Assembly (NCBI RefSeq): GCF_000004825.1
Contig: NW_008805065.1
Location: forward strand, 2,224,010-2,288,009
From: Heterostelium album PN500
Taxonomy: Eukaryota > Evosea > Eumycetozoa > Acytosteliales > Acytosteliaceae
DNA length: 64,000 nt
Direction of reading: 5' to 3'
The position numbers and the translations under genes are program-made. The notes beneath the pieces were generated by a model. The model saw only the letters and a program-made list of their open reading frames with translations, had not been told where the DNA came from and ran no database searches. This document shows, piece after piece, positions 23,495 to 36,129 of the stretch. The first letter of the stretch is position 1. The number at the start of each line of letters is the position of its first letter.

Positions 23495-25321
23495 ATGGAA
23501 CATAGAAGTTTAAGAGTTTTATTGAATACACTTGACCATGAGGAGGCCTGCTCCAGTCCATCCACCATTCTCAAGAGATTCAAAGAGGAAGATGAATTCG
23601 AACTCCGATCAATCAATTCCAAGTCCGAGGACAACCCAAATAGATCTCCATTGAAAAAGTCGCGCAAGTCTGACGATGAAGACACTGCTTCCTCGCCAAC
23701 CTCCTACTCACCACCACTCCAAATGTCGCAATCTGGTGCATATAATTTAGAATTCATCCGACCAAAGCGTGCCTCTGGCTCCGACCATATGTGTCCATCG
23801 CCAAATTCACGTGATGCTCTCTTTGCCAATTATAATACCCACCACTCTAATAAATGTAGTAATTTCGAAAGATCCGAACAAGAGGTTGCCGACCACGACA
23901 ACTGGGGTGAAGAAGATCTCTCGGATGACGATGACTGTGCCGATGACGACTACGAAGAATTTGAAATCCACTATCCACATTTCCACAGTCAATTCGAAGA
24001 GATGAGCAAATCCAAGCCAAAGCCAGATCAAAACTTCTCACTCAACGAGAAATTCCCAATCAATAGATCATCCAACAAAGTAAATTTGGTACCAAATTCT
24101 GCCGCCACCACCCCATCTCACTCTCCAAAATCACATGTAGGAACACCATCCCGTCCATTCCCAACACTTGACTACAAAGTAAAGAGTGAACAAGTCAAAC
24201 AGAATCCAGACGGAACCTACAGTTGTCCATATGAGACATGTAACAAAACAATCAAAGGAAATAAAGGTAATCTTTCATCACACCTCAGATGGCATCGTAG
24301 ACTCGATGCTGAGGCCGGTGACATCAAAGTAAACAATCTAGAGGAAGGCGAAGAAGAGGAATTCACCACACCCATTAAACCATCACAACGTGGTGTCCAA
24401 CTTCGCAACCAAATGATCTACTACGGACTCAATTTGTTCCGTCAAGACAACCAAGGAAAATATCTCTGTTTCTTTGAGAACTGCCAACTGAGAATGCTTA
24501 CAAACTTCTCACGTCATATCGCCAAGCATGAGCGTAAAGGTGACAAAATTAAAGAAGAACTTCTCCAGCATACCCCCAAGCGTGTAGCTATGGGTAGCTC
24601 ACCAACATCACCACCACCACCATTCCCATCGCCATCAACCCTCTCTTCTCCAATGTCATTACTCTCACATAGTTGTCAATTAACTCCAACCCTTTCACCA
24701 TTACAAGACAGTTTTAAGCCAAAGGCACGTAAGATTCTCACTGTCAACACCAAAGTCTGTTCCAATAATAATGTACACTCACCACCCATCCTCTCAACAT
24801 TCAATGTAACATCATCACCATCCAAACAATTAATTTCTTCACCACCAATGGACCCATCGAATTTGAGACGTTCATCCTCGAAACTCGACGCCATGGTTTC
24901 AATTAATAGTATTCCACGTGACTCTGACAACGAAGAGTTGTTGGTACCATCGTCACAGACATCGCCACAAAAGGCACCATTTTCACCAACTTCATCAAAC
25001 TGGTTCGGTTCCTCGAAATCTGCATCGACCAACTCCATTCCTTTTGGAAACTCCGATGAAATCCAGTGGGTATACAAAATCCCAAACACTCCAACCTCTA
25101 CCCCAGGTAGTCCACGTGTATTCAATGCTCAATCACTGAGTGCATCGTCATCGATCGTTCCAACATCGCCACCATCTAACTCATCCATCCCCGCTGTAAT
25201 ACCAACCACTCCAACCTCTGCCATGAATTTCCAGTTTGCCAAACTTCAATTCTGTCGTTCCAAAGAAGATGAATGTGCCAAATCTCTCATGGGACTAACT
25301 GGAAATCATATCTGGGATTAA
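23495..25321 (+). CDS. C2H2 zinc-finger protein, probable transcription factor
   Basis: A single-exon gene of 608 residues. Two C2H2-type fingers are visible: C244-x4-C249-x13-H263-x3-H267 and C325-x4-C330-x10-H341-x3-H345. Each is preceded by a related lead-in (NPDGTYSCPYETC, DNQGKYLCFFENC), so the two are likely a duplicated DNA-binding unit. The N-terminal part has a basic patch (about 50-62, possible nuclear signal) and a very acidic Asp/Glu stretch (about 140-160). The C-terminal 250 residues are Ser/Pro/Thr-rich and probably disordered. The start ATG is in an AAAAATGG context. No named orthologue is recognised. Its upstream region is the 7.25-kb gene-poor stretch, fitting a developmentally regulated factor with a large control region, but that is inference. 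Confidence 0.8.
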   Translation: MEHRSLRVLLNTLDHEEACSSPSTILKRFKEEDEFELRSINSKSEDNPNRSPLKKSRKSDDEDTASSPTSYSPPLQMSQSGAYNLEFIRPKRASGSDHMCPSPNSRDALFANYNTHHSNKCSNFERSEQEVADHDNWGEEDLSDDDDCADDDYEEFEIHYPHFHSQFEEMSKSKPKPDQNFSLNEKFPINRSSNKVNLVPNSAATTPSHSPKSHVGTPSRPFPTLDYKVKSEQVKQNPDGTYSCPYETCNKTIKGNKGNLSSHLRWHRRLDAEAGDIKVNNLEEGEEEEFTTPIKPSQRGVQLRNQMIYYGLNLFRQDNQGKYLCFFENCQLRMLTNFSRHIAKHERKGDKIKEELLQHTPKRVAMGSSPTSPPPPFPSPSTLSSPMSLLSHSCQLTPTLSPLQDSFKPKARKILTVNTKVCSNNNVHSPPILSTFNVTSSPSKQLISSPPMDPSNLRRSSSKLDAMVSINSIPRDSDNEELLVPSSQTSPQKAPFSPTSSNWFGSSKSASTNSIPFGNSDEIQWVYKIPNTPTSTPGSPRVFNAQSLSASSSIVPTSPPSNSSIPAVIPTTPTSAMNFQFAKLQFCRSKEDECAKSLMGLTGNHIWD

Positions 25322-26093
25322 ATTTGCAACATCATAAAAAAACAGTAAAATTTCACAATCACTCTAATCTATTTAAATATTCAATAACTATATTTTATTG
25401 AATTATATTATATAATATATATACATATTTATATATTTAACTATTTATAAAATCTTTTTTTTCATTGCGAATTAAAAGATATAAAATCATTCCTGCTTTA
25501 AAAGTTTTAAAATAATATTTTATAAAAAAAAATAAAAAATTAAACAATCTAATTGTTTTGTATATAATATAACAAATATCATTTTTAATGTCTTATTTTA
25601 ATTTTTAGGATTTGTAAATCAATTTAAATTGGAATAAACTTTTCTTTACCTTTTTTATCTGTTTTCTGGCAAAAAGGATAAAATAAATTACTTTTTAATT
25701 TTTTACTGTTTCGTCAAAACAACATAATATGGTTAAAAGATAAGGTTGAAACATATCAAATCTGTCGAAAAAGTGATATTAATTCTTGATCAATAAAAAA
25801 ATCTGTTTTTAAAATTCAACATTATTAAATATTATTTATAGAACTACATTATTTTATTATTTTGTAGAAAATAAAAGTAAAACTTAAATAAGATCCAATA
25901 AAATACGATAAACTATCACTCTAAACTTAACCTTTGATAAATAATTAAAAATCTTCCAAGAACTTTAAACTTTTAAAAGAAAAAATAGATTTAAATATTC
26001 GAATCAATATTTGTTTAAAAAAAAAAGATAGTGTTTCTCATTTTAAAACAAGGCCACAATAAATAATTTAAGTTAAAAAATAATATTTATTAA
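25322..26093. other. Convergent 3' intergenic region
   Basis: Strongly AT-rich DNA between the convergent C2H2 and DPH1 genes, with A/T tracts and AATAAA-like signals only. Nothing gene-like is seen. Confidence 0.5.
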
Positions 26094-27732
26094 TTAGCTG
26101 CTATAATTTGACCATTTTCCACCCTGTTTAGAATAGAAATCCATTGGATAAACAGTTTGCCACTCGATACCATTTAATGCTACTTCAGCTTCATATGTAT
26201 TCAATAATGGTGTTGTAAAAGCATATCCCCAATCAATTGATAATCTAGGGCATGCTATTTGTATCCATCTAATATATAATTTAAATAATTAGTTAACTAA
26301 AATAATAAAACTAATGATTGATTAGAAAAAGTTGAGGGCAACAACATACGTTTGAATATCACTAAATAAATCTAATTTCGATGGAAATATTTCCGATAAT
26401 AAAACTACTGTATAATCTTTGTTGGCGCGTTTCAGTAGATCTTCGAGATGCTCCAAGATCTTTGGACTACCTTGACGACCAAGTGTTCCCAAGATGATAC
26501 CGAAACGGTCGGCTTTACGTGCAACCTGAATTGCATCTTTTCTGATTGCGTGCATCTGATCGAAATCGTAACCCTCAATCGAGAACACCTTGCTGTAAGG
26601 ATCATATCTATAGGCCTTGATGGTGGGATTCGAAATCATGATAGACTCCAAATGGAATCGACCGTCACCCAAATAAACTACGACTACTTCATCACTGCTA
26701 TCATCGTCGTACTTGATCTTTGGTGATGTGCAACCTAGAATTTCACCATGTGACAATGGTTTTTCCTGTGGAATAAAAACATTCTTGAAATGCTCTGCCA
26801 GTGTAACTCTTGCTGACTTTTAATCAAATGGTTTGTATGTATAAGATTGTGGTAATAATAATAATAATACGATTAAACAGTAAACAACACTTACTTGTAA
26901 TGAAGCAGAAAACTGAATAGTTGAAACCAATAATAATTTTGTGTCGACTGTAAAATTAAATTTCAGTGTCTCTATAAAATGTTTCAAATCTATTTGAATA
27001 TCTACAAAAATATACAACATTCTAATTTCACTAACATCAATTGGAACTATTAAAAAAGTAATTATTGTATATTAATAAATAATAAAGTTGATAACAGTGA
27101 TATATATATATATATATATGATTAATTTACTTACCTAAACAAGAATGACCGTAATGAACCATAAAGTCAGCACCTAATGATCTTGCAGTGTAGTCGTCTA
27201 CACAACATGCACCATAAGTTACATCACCCATGATGATAGTTTCAACATTGGCGAATCTCTCTAGAATGTCAGAGATGATACAAGAATACATTAATAGACC
27301 CTCTGGGAATTGAAGTGCTACACGCTTCGATTGCGATTGTCTTAGACGCCATATGGTCTTATGTATTTCGAAATTGTAGTTTGGTGGTAATATCTGAATT
27401 GCTTGATTCAATTGTTCATCGTTTAACAACTCGTCTGGTATCTGTTGTTGATTCGACTGAACAGCTCTACCAAATATCTTTGGTTTAGGCTTTGTACTAC
27501 CACTATTCTGTGCAACTACAATATCTTTATTATCATTCAACGATTGTAATTGTTCGCCTTCCAACTGTTGTTTCTGTCTTAATTCTGCAATCTTTTTTTT
27601 ACCGACAAATCTTATCTTTTTTTGTGGTTGTTGTACTTGTTGTTGTTCCTGTTGTTGCTTTACTGATACATCATTATTTGATTCTATATCATTTGTATCA
27701 TTGCTATTATTACTATTATCTATATTACTCAT
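26094..27732 (-). CDS. DPH1: Diphthamide synthesis subunit DPH1
   Basis: 2-(3-amino-3-carboxypropyl)histidine synthase subunit 1, which with DPH2 carries out the first step of diphthamide formation on elongation factor 2. It has 463 residues in exons 27732-27135, 27046-26895, 26816-26350 and 26268-26094. The three cysteines that bind the 4Fe-4S cluster in this radical-SAM-like family are present: in [12 protein letters not shown] (C176/C177), EILGCTSP (C279) and [11 protein letters not shown] (C412). Other family blocks are [27 protein letters not shown] and [17 protein letters not shown]. The first 110 residues are a Gln/Asn-rich extension with a basic [18 protein letters not shown] element. 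It shares a 300-bp divergent promoter with PPIL2. Confidence 0.96.
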
Positions 27733-28032
27733 TTTTAAATATTAATATAGATATCTTCTTAAATTTCAATTGGCGAAGAATGAAAAAACGAATGACCACC
27801 AAAATGCGGTTTCAAAACAAAACATACTCTTGCTTGTATATGGTGAATAAAACAAAAAACCCACCCAGATCACATTTACCCCACTAATTTTTAATTTTTA
27901 CATTTTTTTTAAAATTAATGTGCAGGAGAAAGAAAAAAAATGTGGTTGGTAATTTAAAATGTTTTTTTTTTTACATTTTTAATTTATTAAAAAACAGATT
28001 AACATCTACAGTCAACTTAAGCTTGTTAGTTA
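27733..28032. promoter_or_regulatory. Divergent promoter region, DPH1 / PPIL2
   Basis: A 300-bp region between two start codons on opposite strands. It has A and T tracts (27936-27948, 27963-27973) typical of dictyostelid promoters and no ORF. No specific factor site is recognised. Confidence 0.5.
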
Positions 28033-29998
28033 ATGGCTAAAAGAAAGAGTAAACAAAAGCTATTCATTACAGCTGGTGAATGGGCGAATGATTTCGGTGG
28101 AAAGAAAGACGGTGAAAAGAGAAGTAATGAGAAACCATTACCTTACTACTGTTGCAGTTTGTCTTTGCAACCATTCGACGATCCAATGTGCACTTTAGAT
28201 GGTAATCTCTATGAGATGCTGTATGTTGTTATACTACTACTACTATACTATATATATATATATATATCTTAAATACATCTACTAACTATATCATTTATTA
28301 TATTTTTATTGTTAGTAATATTATACCTTTTTTAAAGAAATATAAAAGAGATCCTGTCACTGGTAAACCTATGACATTTAAGGATCTTTTTAAAGCAAAC
28401 TTTGCTGTTAATTCCGATGGTATGACTTATTATCTATCAAATTTTTAAAACATAACAAACTACTAACAAATCGATATTGTTGTTGTTGGTTTAGATGAAT
28501 ATCATTGTCCGATTTTAAAAAAAGTATTTACAGATTACTCTCATATTGTGATTATTAGAACCACTGGAAATGTATATAGTTACGATGCTGTCAAGCAGTT
28601 GAATATCGATGCTAAACACTGGTTGGATTTGATGGAAGATACACCATTCACAAAGCAAGATATTATTACACTACAGAATCCTGCTGACAAGGAATATACA
28701 CAACAAAAGTCGCTATCAAACTTTCACTTTATCAAAGAAGGACTGGATTTTAAAGAAGATCAAACCACTTCAAATATCAACTTATCAGAAACAGCTCTAA
28801 GAATATTCAATGAACTTAAAGCAAAAGGTATACCAATTAATAGTAATGATAGTACATCAACGACTACAACCACTTCAACAAGTACAACAAGTTCAAGTAA
28901 GTTGACAACAAGTAATCTCAATGCAGAATCATCGAAAACCAGTATACTAGATAAAGATGTCGAACAATATAGAAGAGAGAAACGTGAGAAAGAAGAAGCA
29001 GTGAGAAAGCAATCCGGTCAAGCACCTTCGTTCACGTCGACTGGAATGTCGTTGACGTCGGTCATTGAAGATCATCCTGCAGATCGACCAGGAAAGAAAA
29101 CCAAGAAGAAAGGATACGTCAGTATACAAACGAATATAGGTGATATTAATATCCAGCTGCACTGTGATTTCGTACCAAAGACCTGTGAGAACTTCTTGGC
29201 ACTCTGCGCCACCGGTTACTACAACAATGTCATATTCCATCGTTCGATCAAGAACTTTATGATTCAGGGTGGTGATCCCACTGGAACTGGTACCGGTGGT
29301 CAATCGATTTGGAAGCGAGCGTTTGCCGATGAATTCAAACCCTACTTGTCACACCACGAGCGTGGTATACTCAGCATGGCGAATTCTGGTCCAAACACAA
29401 ATGGTTCGCAATTCTTTATTTTATTCAGACCGGCTCCACATCTCGATCGTAAACACACTGTTTTCGGAAAGGTTGTGGGTGGATTAGATGTTTTGAAAAC
29501 AATGGAAATGATTAAAACCAATCAAAATGATGTACCATTAGTATGTACATATTTATTTATTGTTATTATTATTTGTTTATTAACTTTAAATCAATTATCT
29601 TTGTTGTTGTTTAGATTCCAATTAAAATATTAGGTGTAAAGATATTTGAGAATCCATTTGAAACTATTGATGAAGAAGAACTTGAAGAATTAAAGAAAGC
29701 CGAATTAAAGAGAAGAGAAAAAGAATCTAAATTTAATGACACTGAAAGAGGTCAGTGGTATTCGAATCCAAATGTTGTTGTTCCACAAACCAATAAAACT
29801 GGTGTTGGTAAATATATTGTAGATACAAAACCGGTAGCAAAGGTATCAGCAAAAGTAGCAGTAAAACCAATAGCAACAACAACATCAACTACAACGACAC
29901 CAGAACAAGAATCCCAACTTAAACGACAAATTATTCAAGATAAACTTAATGAAACAACAAAGAAATCAAAGACATATGGAAACTTTTCAAACTTTTAA
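28033..29998 (+). CDS. U-box cyclophilin, PPIL2/Cyp60-like
   Basis: A nuclear peptidyl-prolyl isomerase-like protein with a U-box; PPIL2 associates with the spliceosome. It has 573 residues in exons 28033-28220, 28316-28419, 28495-29540 and 29615-29998. Seen: the family N-terminus ([23 protein letters not shown]), a U-box at about 40-110 ([15 protein letters not shown]...DGNLYEML...[13 protein letters not shown]), a Ser/Thr linker (about 215-260), and a cyclophilin domain from about 302 to 455 with [45 protein letters not shown] and HTVFGKVV. In PPIL2 proteins some catalytic residues differ from cyclophilin A; here the tryptophan position reads [10 protein letters not shown] without Trp, so activity may be weak. 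A Lys/Glu-rich C-terminus follows. Confidence 0.95.
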
Positions 29999-30139
29999 AT
30001 TGTTGAATGAAAAGTCTAATAAATCGAAATATATTAACTTATTAATTAAAATGGATTATATTTATTTATAATTATAATACATTAGTCGAGTGGTGATGGT
30101 TACTTATGGTTATATTTTTTTTTTTTTTTTAATTTAATT

Positions 30140-31875
30140 TTAAGCACCAACAATTTCCAAGAGTAATTTCTTGTAGTCACCGGAACAATCATTTGCAATT
30201 GCATGATGTAATGTCTTACCGTAGTTGGCTAAGTAGTATTGCTTGATGAGAGTCAAGAATGATTGACAGTAAATAATGTTTCTAATGAGCTTGTCGTCGT
30301 TGGTACCGACACCGGCGATTGACTTGTGGATGATTGATGCAAAGTAACCGAAAGAATCGGTGGCAAAGTAGAGGATCGCTTGGAGACCCGATCTGATGTC
30401 ACCAGAGAACTCTGACTCGATTGCCTTTTGGAGGGTGTGACGCTTGTGCATGGTAGGGTAGAGACGTGCGATCTCACGCAACTGTAAGAAGTTACGTCTT
30501 GTGAAGATGTTGATAAAGGTCTTCTCGTCGGTACCGACACGACCCTCACCGGCATAATAGAGAGTGTCAACGTCTCTCATGGCACCGGCAACGTCAACAA
30601 TCATTGACTCATCACGTGGTTCGAGTAACTCTTCACACAAACGCTTGAAATCACCAGAGGTTTCAGAGCTAACCCAGTGCTTCAAACTCTTGTGATGGTC
30701 AGAGTTGAAGATTTGATTGATTCTCATCTTTTGGGCATTGGATCTTGTAATTAAAATCTCTTGTAAACAATGTTCCTAAATAGTTTTTTTTTTAGTTTGT
30801 TAATAATTATATTATATTTTTGATTGAATATATATATATATATATTTACATTTGTTCCAGCACCTTTCATGGCATTGTAAATATTATCAGCATCATATTG
30901 AGCTGGGTCAGTCAAGAGTGCAACCAAAGTCAACTTGAAGTTTCCAGATGTCTCTGATTTAATATCCTTTACTAAATCTCTACCAATGAAAACACTGTAT
31001 TCTCTGATGATACCAGCACGTTCTTCCCAATTTCTATTACCTAGAATTTCAATTAAAGTATGTTCATCCTAATTATTTTTGAAATGAGTTAGAAATTTGA
31101 TCATGAATTATGAATCAAGATTAAATCCACTTACAGTTCCAATTCCCTTCATGGCTCTTCTTAAATTCTCAGCATCACGCTTCAAGTCATGAGTAATAGC
31201 ACATACTCTGACAAGTGCGAATTGGACAGCTGGAACGGCAGCAACTCCAACTGGTGCAACTCCAACTGGGGCAACTCCGACTGGGGCAGCTCCAACTGGT
31301 GCAACTCCGACTGGTGCTGGTGGATAACCTCCTGCTGCTGGTGCTGGTGGATAACCTCCGGCTGCTGGTGCTGGTGGATAACCTTGTTGTGGTGGATAAC
31401 CTTGTTGAGGTGGATAACCTTGTTGTGGTGGATATCCTCCGGCTGCTGGGGCTGGTGGGTAACCTTGTTGTGGTGGATAGCCTTGTTGTGGTGGGTAACC
31501 TTGTTGTGGTGGATATCCTCCGGCTGCTGGGGCTGGTGGGTATCCTTGTTGTGGTGGGTATCCTTGTTGAGGTGGGTAACCTTGTTGCTGTGGTGGATAA
31601 CCATAACCTTGTTGTTGTTGAGGTGGATAACCTTGTTGTGGAGGGTATCCCTGTTGTGGTGGATAACCTTGTTGTGGTGGGTAACCTTGTTGTGGTGGAT
31701 AACCTTGTTGTGGTGGGTATCCCTGTTGAGGTGGGTAACCTTGTTGAGGAGGATATCCTTGTTGTGGTGGATAACCTTGTTGTGGTGGGTAACCTTGTTG
31801 TGGTGGGTATTGACCTGGAGCTGGTTGCTGACCAGCAGGTGGTGGAGGTGAATTATATTGACCTGGTGCTGACAT
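30140..31875 (-). CDS. Annexin VII (synexin)-like, with long GYPPQQ repeat domain
   Basis: A calcium-dependent phospholipid-binding protein of 531 residues in exons 31875-31135, 31068-30850 and 30775-30140. Residues 1 to about 205 are repeats: PPxGQ-type opening, more than fifteen GYPPQQ units, PAPAAG spacers, then (V)GVAPVG units. The remaining 310 residues hold four annexin repeats, with the type-2 Ca site form MKGIGT/MKGAGTN...D/E in the first two. Dictyostelium nxnA encodes the same architecture but, from memory, with a shorter tail (about 460 residues in all). The repeat DNA is a tandem array at about 31300-31830, a likely place for length variation. The antisense frames over it (31189-31907) are shadows. 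Confidence 0.94.
31300..31830. repeat. Coding tandem repeat array in annexin gene
   Basis: Units of about 18 bases (plus strand form AACCTTGTTGTGGTGGGT and variants) encode GYPPQQ on the minus strand. They are interrupted by CCTGCTGCTGGTGCTGG blocks encoding PAPAAG. Units are highly similar at DNA level, showing recent expansion. Confidence 0.9.
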
Positions 31876-32654
31876 TTATTTTTATTTTGAAATTTTTTAT
31901 TATTTAATTAAAAATACAACAAACAACAACAATACACTAAACAAATACAAAATAAAGATATATATAAAAAAAACAAATATTATTATTAGATTGATTAAAA
32001 AAAAATTGAAGAATAATAATCTTGAGACACTACAACGATTGCTATTGCATGCAAAAAAAAAGCTCTGTGACAACTGACTTTCACACCAAAAAAAGTTTTA
32101 ATTAAAGATTTTCTATTTTTTTTTGTTTTTTTTTGTTGGTGGTTGTTTAATTTAGTGTTTTTTGAGCTTTTTTGTGACGATCTTTTTTTGCAAGCCAAGA
32201 TTTTCTTTTTTTTTTTTTTTTTTTTTTTGTTTTATTACAAAGTACCATACCAGGCTTGTCTGTTGGATTGAATAAATTTTATTTTTAAATTTTTTATTTC
32301 TTTTATTATATAACATGTCTTCTGTGATGTGATGTCATCTCTGTTTATTTGTATAAAAAAGTGGGATAAGAAAGAAACTTGTGTGTGTAGATGAACATCA
32401 CAACAAAATTTTTTTTTTTTAAAAAACCCCAAATTAATATAAAATTGGTGAAATTCAGCAAAATAAAAATATGATTTAATTTTTAATCATTTTTAATTTA
32501 ACAATAAGTTATAAAATACCATCACATTTCATTTATTTATTATTTATTAGTTTAGAGACTTTGTTCATTTATTTTTACGTTAATTAGAACCCATAGATAT
32601 AATTAATATATTAAAATATTTTCTAAATAAACAACATTACACAATAACACAACA
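31876..32654. other. Divergent intergenic region, annexin / DPE2
   Basis: 780 bp with long T tracts (32206-32228) and A tracts, CAA-rich leader next to the annexin start, and no gene-like ORF. It must contain both promoters. Confidence 0.5.
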
Positions 32655-35600
32655 ATGAATTGTGTAAGATTCAAAGTTAATTATTATACTAGATTGGGAC
32701 AGGAGGTCTATATCACTGGATCGTGTTCACAGCTTGGTGATTGGGATGAGAATAATGCCAAGAAGCTGAGATACGATGACAATGGTGATTGGGAGATATT
32801 CATAGAGTTTGCCAACTCAAACAACCAAGCAACAACCACTGCAGCAGCAGCAACACCTTCTGCACCACCTCCATCCACTTCCAATCTTATCAATCATCAA
32901 GGTCAACAGAAACAACAGAATCTCATTGAATACAAGTATTTCGTCATGGATACAAACGGTGAAAAGATTTGGGAAGGTGGACAAAATCGTTTACTGAATC
33001 TATCACTATGTAATCCTGCATTCATCCATGAAGTTAGAGATACCTATCAAGTAACTATAAATTAATAATTAAATCTTAATATTAATCAATCTGTACTAAC
33101 AAAGACAAACAACATTAACAAAAATATTAAAGAATCCAGCATCATCTGAATATTCATATTTACACTGTTCATTATTTAAAGATGTAATTCTAAGAAGAAA
33201 TATAGATACCATTAAACCATATCAATTCATTTCACCATCAAGTCCAGGTAATTAATTATTATTATATTATTTTTTTAAATTAGTTATAATTTTTTTTTAA
33301 TTAATTTAATTGTTTTTTTTTAATTTTTAATTTAATTCTCAGATAAGGTTGTTATTCATTTCCAAGTTAGATGTACAAATGTACAACCTAGTTATAATGT
33401 ATATTTGGTTGGTAGTAATATGACATTGGGTAATTGGAGAACGGAACGTGCCATTAAATTGAGTGATCAAGATTTCCCATTGTGGAAAGCAGACTTGGAG
33501 TTCACTAAAGATCAATTGCCATTCTCTTATAAATATATCATTGCCGATAAATCAAAGACTTATATTCATTGGGAGCAGGGTAACGATCGTTGGTTCACCA
33601 GCAGTATCTTGCCGGCTTCAGAGTACTCCAACACCAGATCGGAGGAACGCGACTACTACTTTAACGACGGTGACTTTAAGGATGTCGGACAGATCCGTAC
33701 CACCGGTGTTGCACTTCCGATCTTCTCGTTGCGTACCAAGAAGGGAATGGGTGTGGGTGAGTTCAATGACTTGATTCCCTTTATTGATTGGGCTGCAGAG
33801 ACTGGTCAGCACATCATCCAGATCCTGCCAATCAACGATACAATGGTGATGAACACCTGGCGTGACTCTTATCCCTACAGCTCTGTCTCTGTCTATGCGC
33901 TACACCCGATCTACGTGAATATCCAATCGATTACAACCAACACGGAGATCATAAAGAAAGCAAACGAACACTCGGAGCGTCTCAACAAGCTAAAGGTGGT
34001 CGATTACGAAGCTGTCATCAACTTGAAAGTGGAATTTCTAAGACAGATCTACAGCGCCGAGAAAGCCAATCTCGACAAGGATCAAGAGTTTATTGCATAT
34101 GTCAAGGAGAATGCCGAGTGGTTGAAGCCATACGCAGTGTTTTGTGTGCTGCGTGATATCAACAAAACTGCCGATTTCAGTCTGTGGAAGGAGCACAGTA
34201 CCATCGATTGGGAGACAATCGAGAGTCTGACATCGCCACAATCGAAATTCTACCAGGAGGTTAGATATCATTATTTCGTGCAATACCACTTGCATCGTCA
34301 GCTTCTCGCTGCATCAAAGTATGCAGTGTCCAAGCGTATTGGTATCAAGGGTGACTTGCCCATTGGTGTCAGCAGACACAGTGTCGATACCTGGTTGAAT
34401 CCACATCTGTTCCGTTTGAACAACACTACTGGAGCGCCACCAGATGCTTTCGCAGATGACGGACAAAACTGGGGTTTCCCAACTTACGACTGGGAACGTA
34501 TGAAAAAAGATAACTACAGTTGGTGGAGATCAAGACTTGGTCAGATGGCTAAATACTGTCATGCTTTCCGTATCGATCACATTCTTGGATTCTTTAGAAT
34601 CTGGGAGATTCCCACCGATTGTTTCACTGGTTTACTTGGTCATTTCAATCCATCACTTCCACTTTGGAAATCGGAATTAACTCATAATGGTATTTGGGAT
34701 CTTGATAGATTAACAAGTAAGTAATTATTTTATTTTTTTTTGACATAAATAACAAATTTAATATTAATGTTTTTCTTTTTTTTTTCTTAGAACCCTATAT
34801 TAGATATCATACTTTACGTGAACAATTTGGTGACTTTGCAGAATCATCAAAGAAGTTCCTTAAGGAATATGCTAGTAATTCTTATAAATTAAAACCTGAA
34901 TTTGAATGTGAAAGATCAATTGATGTATGTTGAATATTATTATTATAATTTTTATTTATTTTTTAAAAGATATTAATTAATTATTTTTTTTATTTATTTT
35001 ATTTTAGAAAAATGTTACAGGTGAAGATTCAATGTATAAACCAGGATTATTGAAATTGGTTCAGAATGTATGTTTGGTCAAGGACAAGGAAGATGAACAT
35101 AGATTCTATCCAAGAATTGAAATCACAAAGACATCTTCTTACAATGAACTCTCCGATGACTTGAAGAATACTCTCTATCGACTCTATATTTCCTATTACT
35201 TTGAGAGACAAGAGGAGCTTTGGTCTCAAATTGGATTACAAAGATTACCTTTAATTAAAGGATGTACAAGTAAGTTTAAAAAAAGTTAAACAAACAAACA
35301 ATATTTATAAACTATTTGAGAATCATTTACTAATTGTTTATTATTTAAAGATATGTTGGTTTGTGGTGAGGATTTGGGTATGGTACCAAAATGCGTTGAA
35401 CCAGTATTGAAAGATCTAGGTATATTGGGATTGAGAATTCAAAGAATGCCAGCTGACAGTACCAAGGAGTTCTATGTTCCATCGGAATACTCCTACTTGA
35501 CTGTGAATACCACTTCTTCACACGATATGTCAACTCTTAGAGGCTGGTGGGAAGAAGATCGTCCACGTTCACAAAATTTCTACAACAATATTTTGGGAAT

Positions 35601-35889
35601 GTATGGTGAAGCACCCTACTTTTGTGAACCATACGTAACAGAGGCTGTGATAACACAACATCTTCAATCACAGAGCATGATGTCTATTTTCCCTCTGCAA
35701 GATTGGTTTGGACTCTCATCGGAACTCTCACAACGCGATCCAAAAGAAGAGCGTATCAATGAACCTTCAAACCCATTCCACTATTGGCAATACAGAATCC
35801 AAATCAACATTGAGGACCTATTGAAATCTGATGATTTTAACAGAACCGTTCAAAGATTAATTACATCTTCCAATAGAAAGACAGAGTAA
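32655..35889 (+). CDS. 4-alpha-glucanotransferase, DPE2-type (GH77 with two CBM20)
   Basis: Cytosolic disproportionating enzyme that transfers glucosyl units from maltose to glycogen-like glucans. It has 939 residues, close to plant DPE2 (about 955). Exons: 32655-33050, 33133-33247, 33343-34716, 34791-34924, 35008-35269, 35351-35889. Seen: two N-terminal starch-binding modules (about 1-131, LGDWDENNAKKL; and about 172-275, LGNWRTERAIKL), then a GH77 barrel with ALPIFSLRTKKGMGVGEF, ILPINDT, KGDLPIGVSRHSVDTW and 'HAFRIDHILGFFRIWEIP'. Asp582 in the last motif is the expected nucleophile. LVCGEDLGMVP and VNTTSSHDMSTLRGWWEED give the later catalytic loops. An Ala/Gln/Ser insert splits the first CBM20. 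Confidence 0.95.
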
Positions 35890-36129
35890 TACACTACTGT
35901 ATATGTAAATAAATATTTAATATCTTTTTGAAAACAAAGTAAAATGAAATAAATTAATGATATTATCATAGATAATAACTGCATAGTAAGACGAGTGCTA
36001 TTGATATCAGTTTGTAAGTTTAATAACATTTTTTATTATTTTTACTTATTACTTAAATCACAATTTTCAAATTTTTAGAATCAGAATTAAACAGATTCAA
36101 AAAATAAAATAATAAACTTTCTTATATTT

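Noticed and set aside
26586-26600. TTGCTGTAAGG, complement of a class I RNA-like 3' motif (CTTACAGCAA)
   Set aside because: It lies inside the conserved DPH1 coding sequence for YDPYSKV, so it is coding by chance, with no stem or upstream element.
31189-31907. Two long plus-strand open frames rich in Trp or Val/Leu (220 and 230 codons)
   Set aside because: They are antisense shadows of the annexin GYPPQQ repeat array; their repetitive composition follows directly from it.
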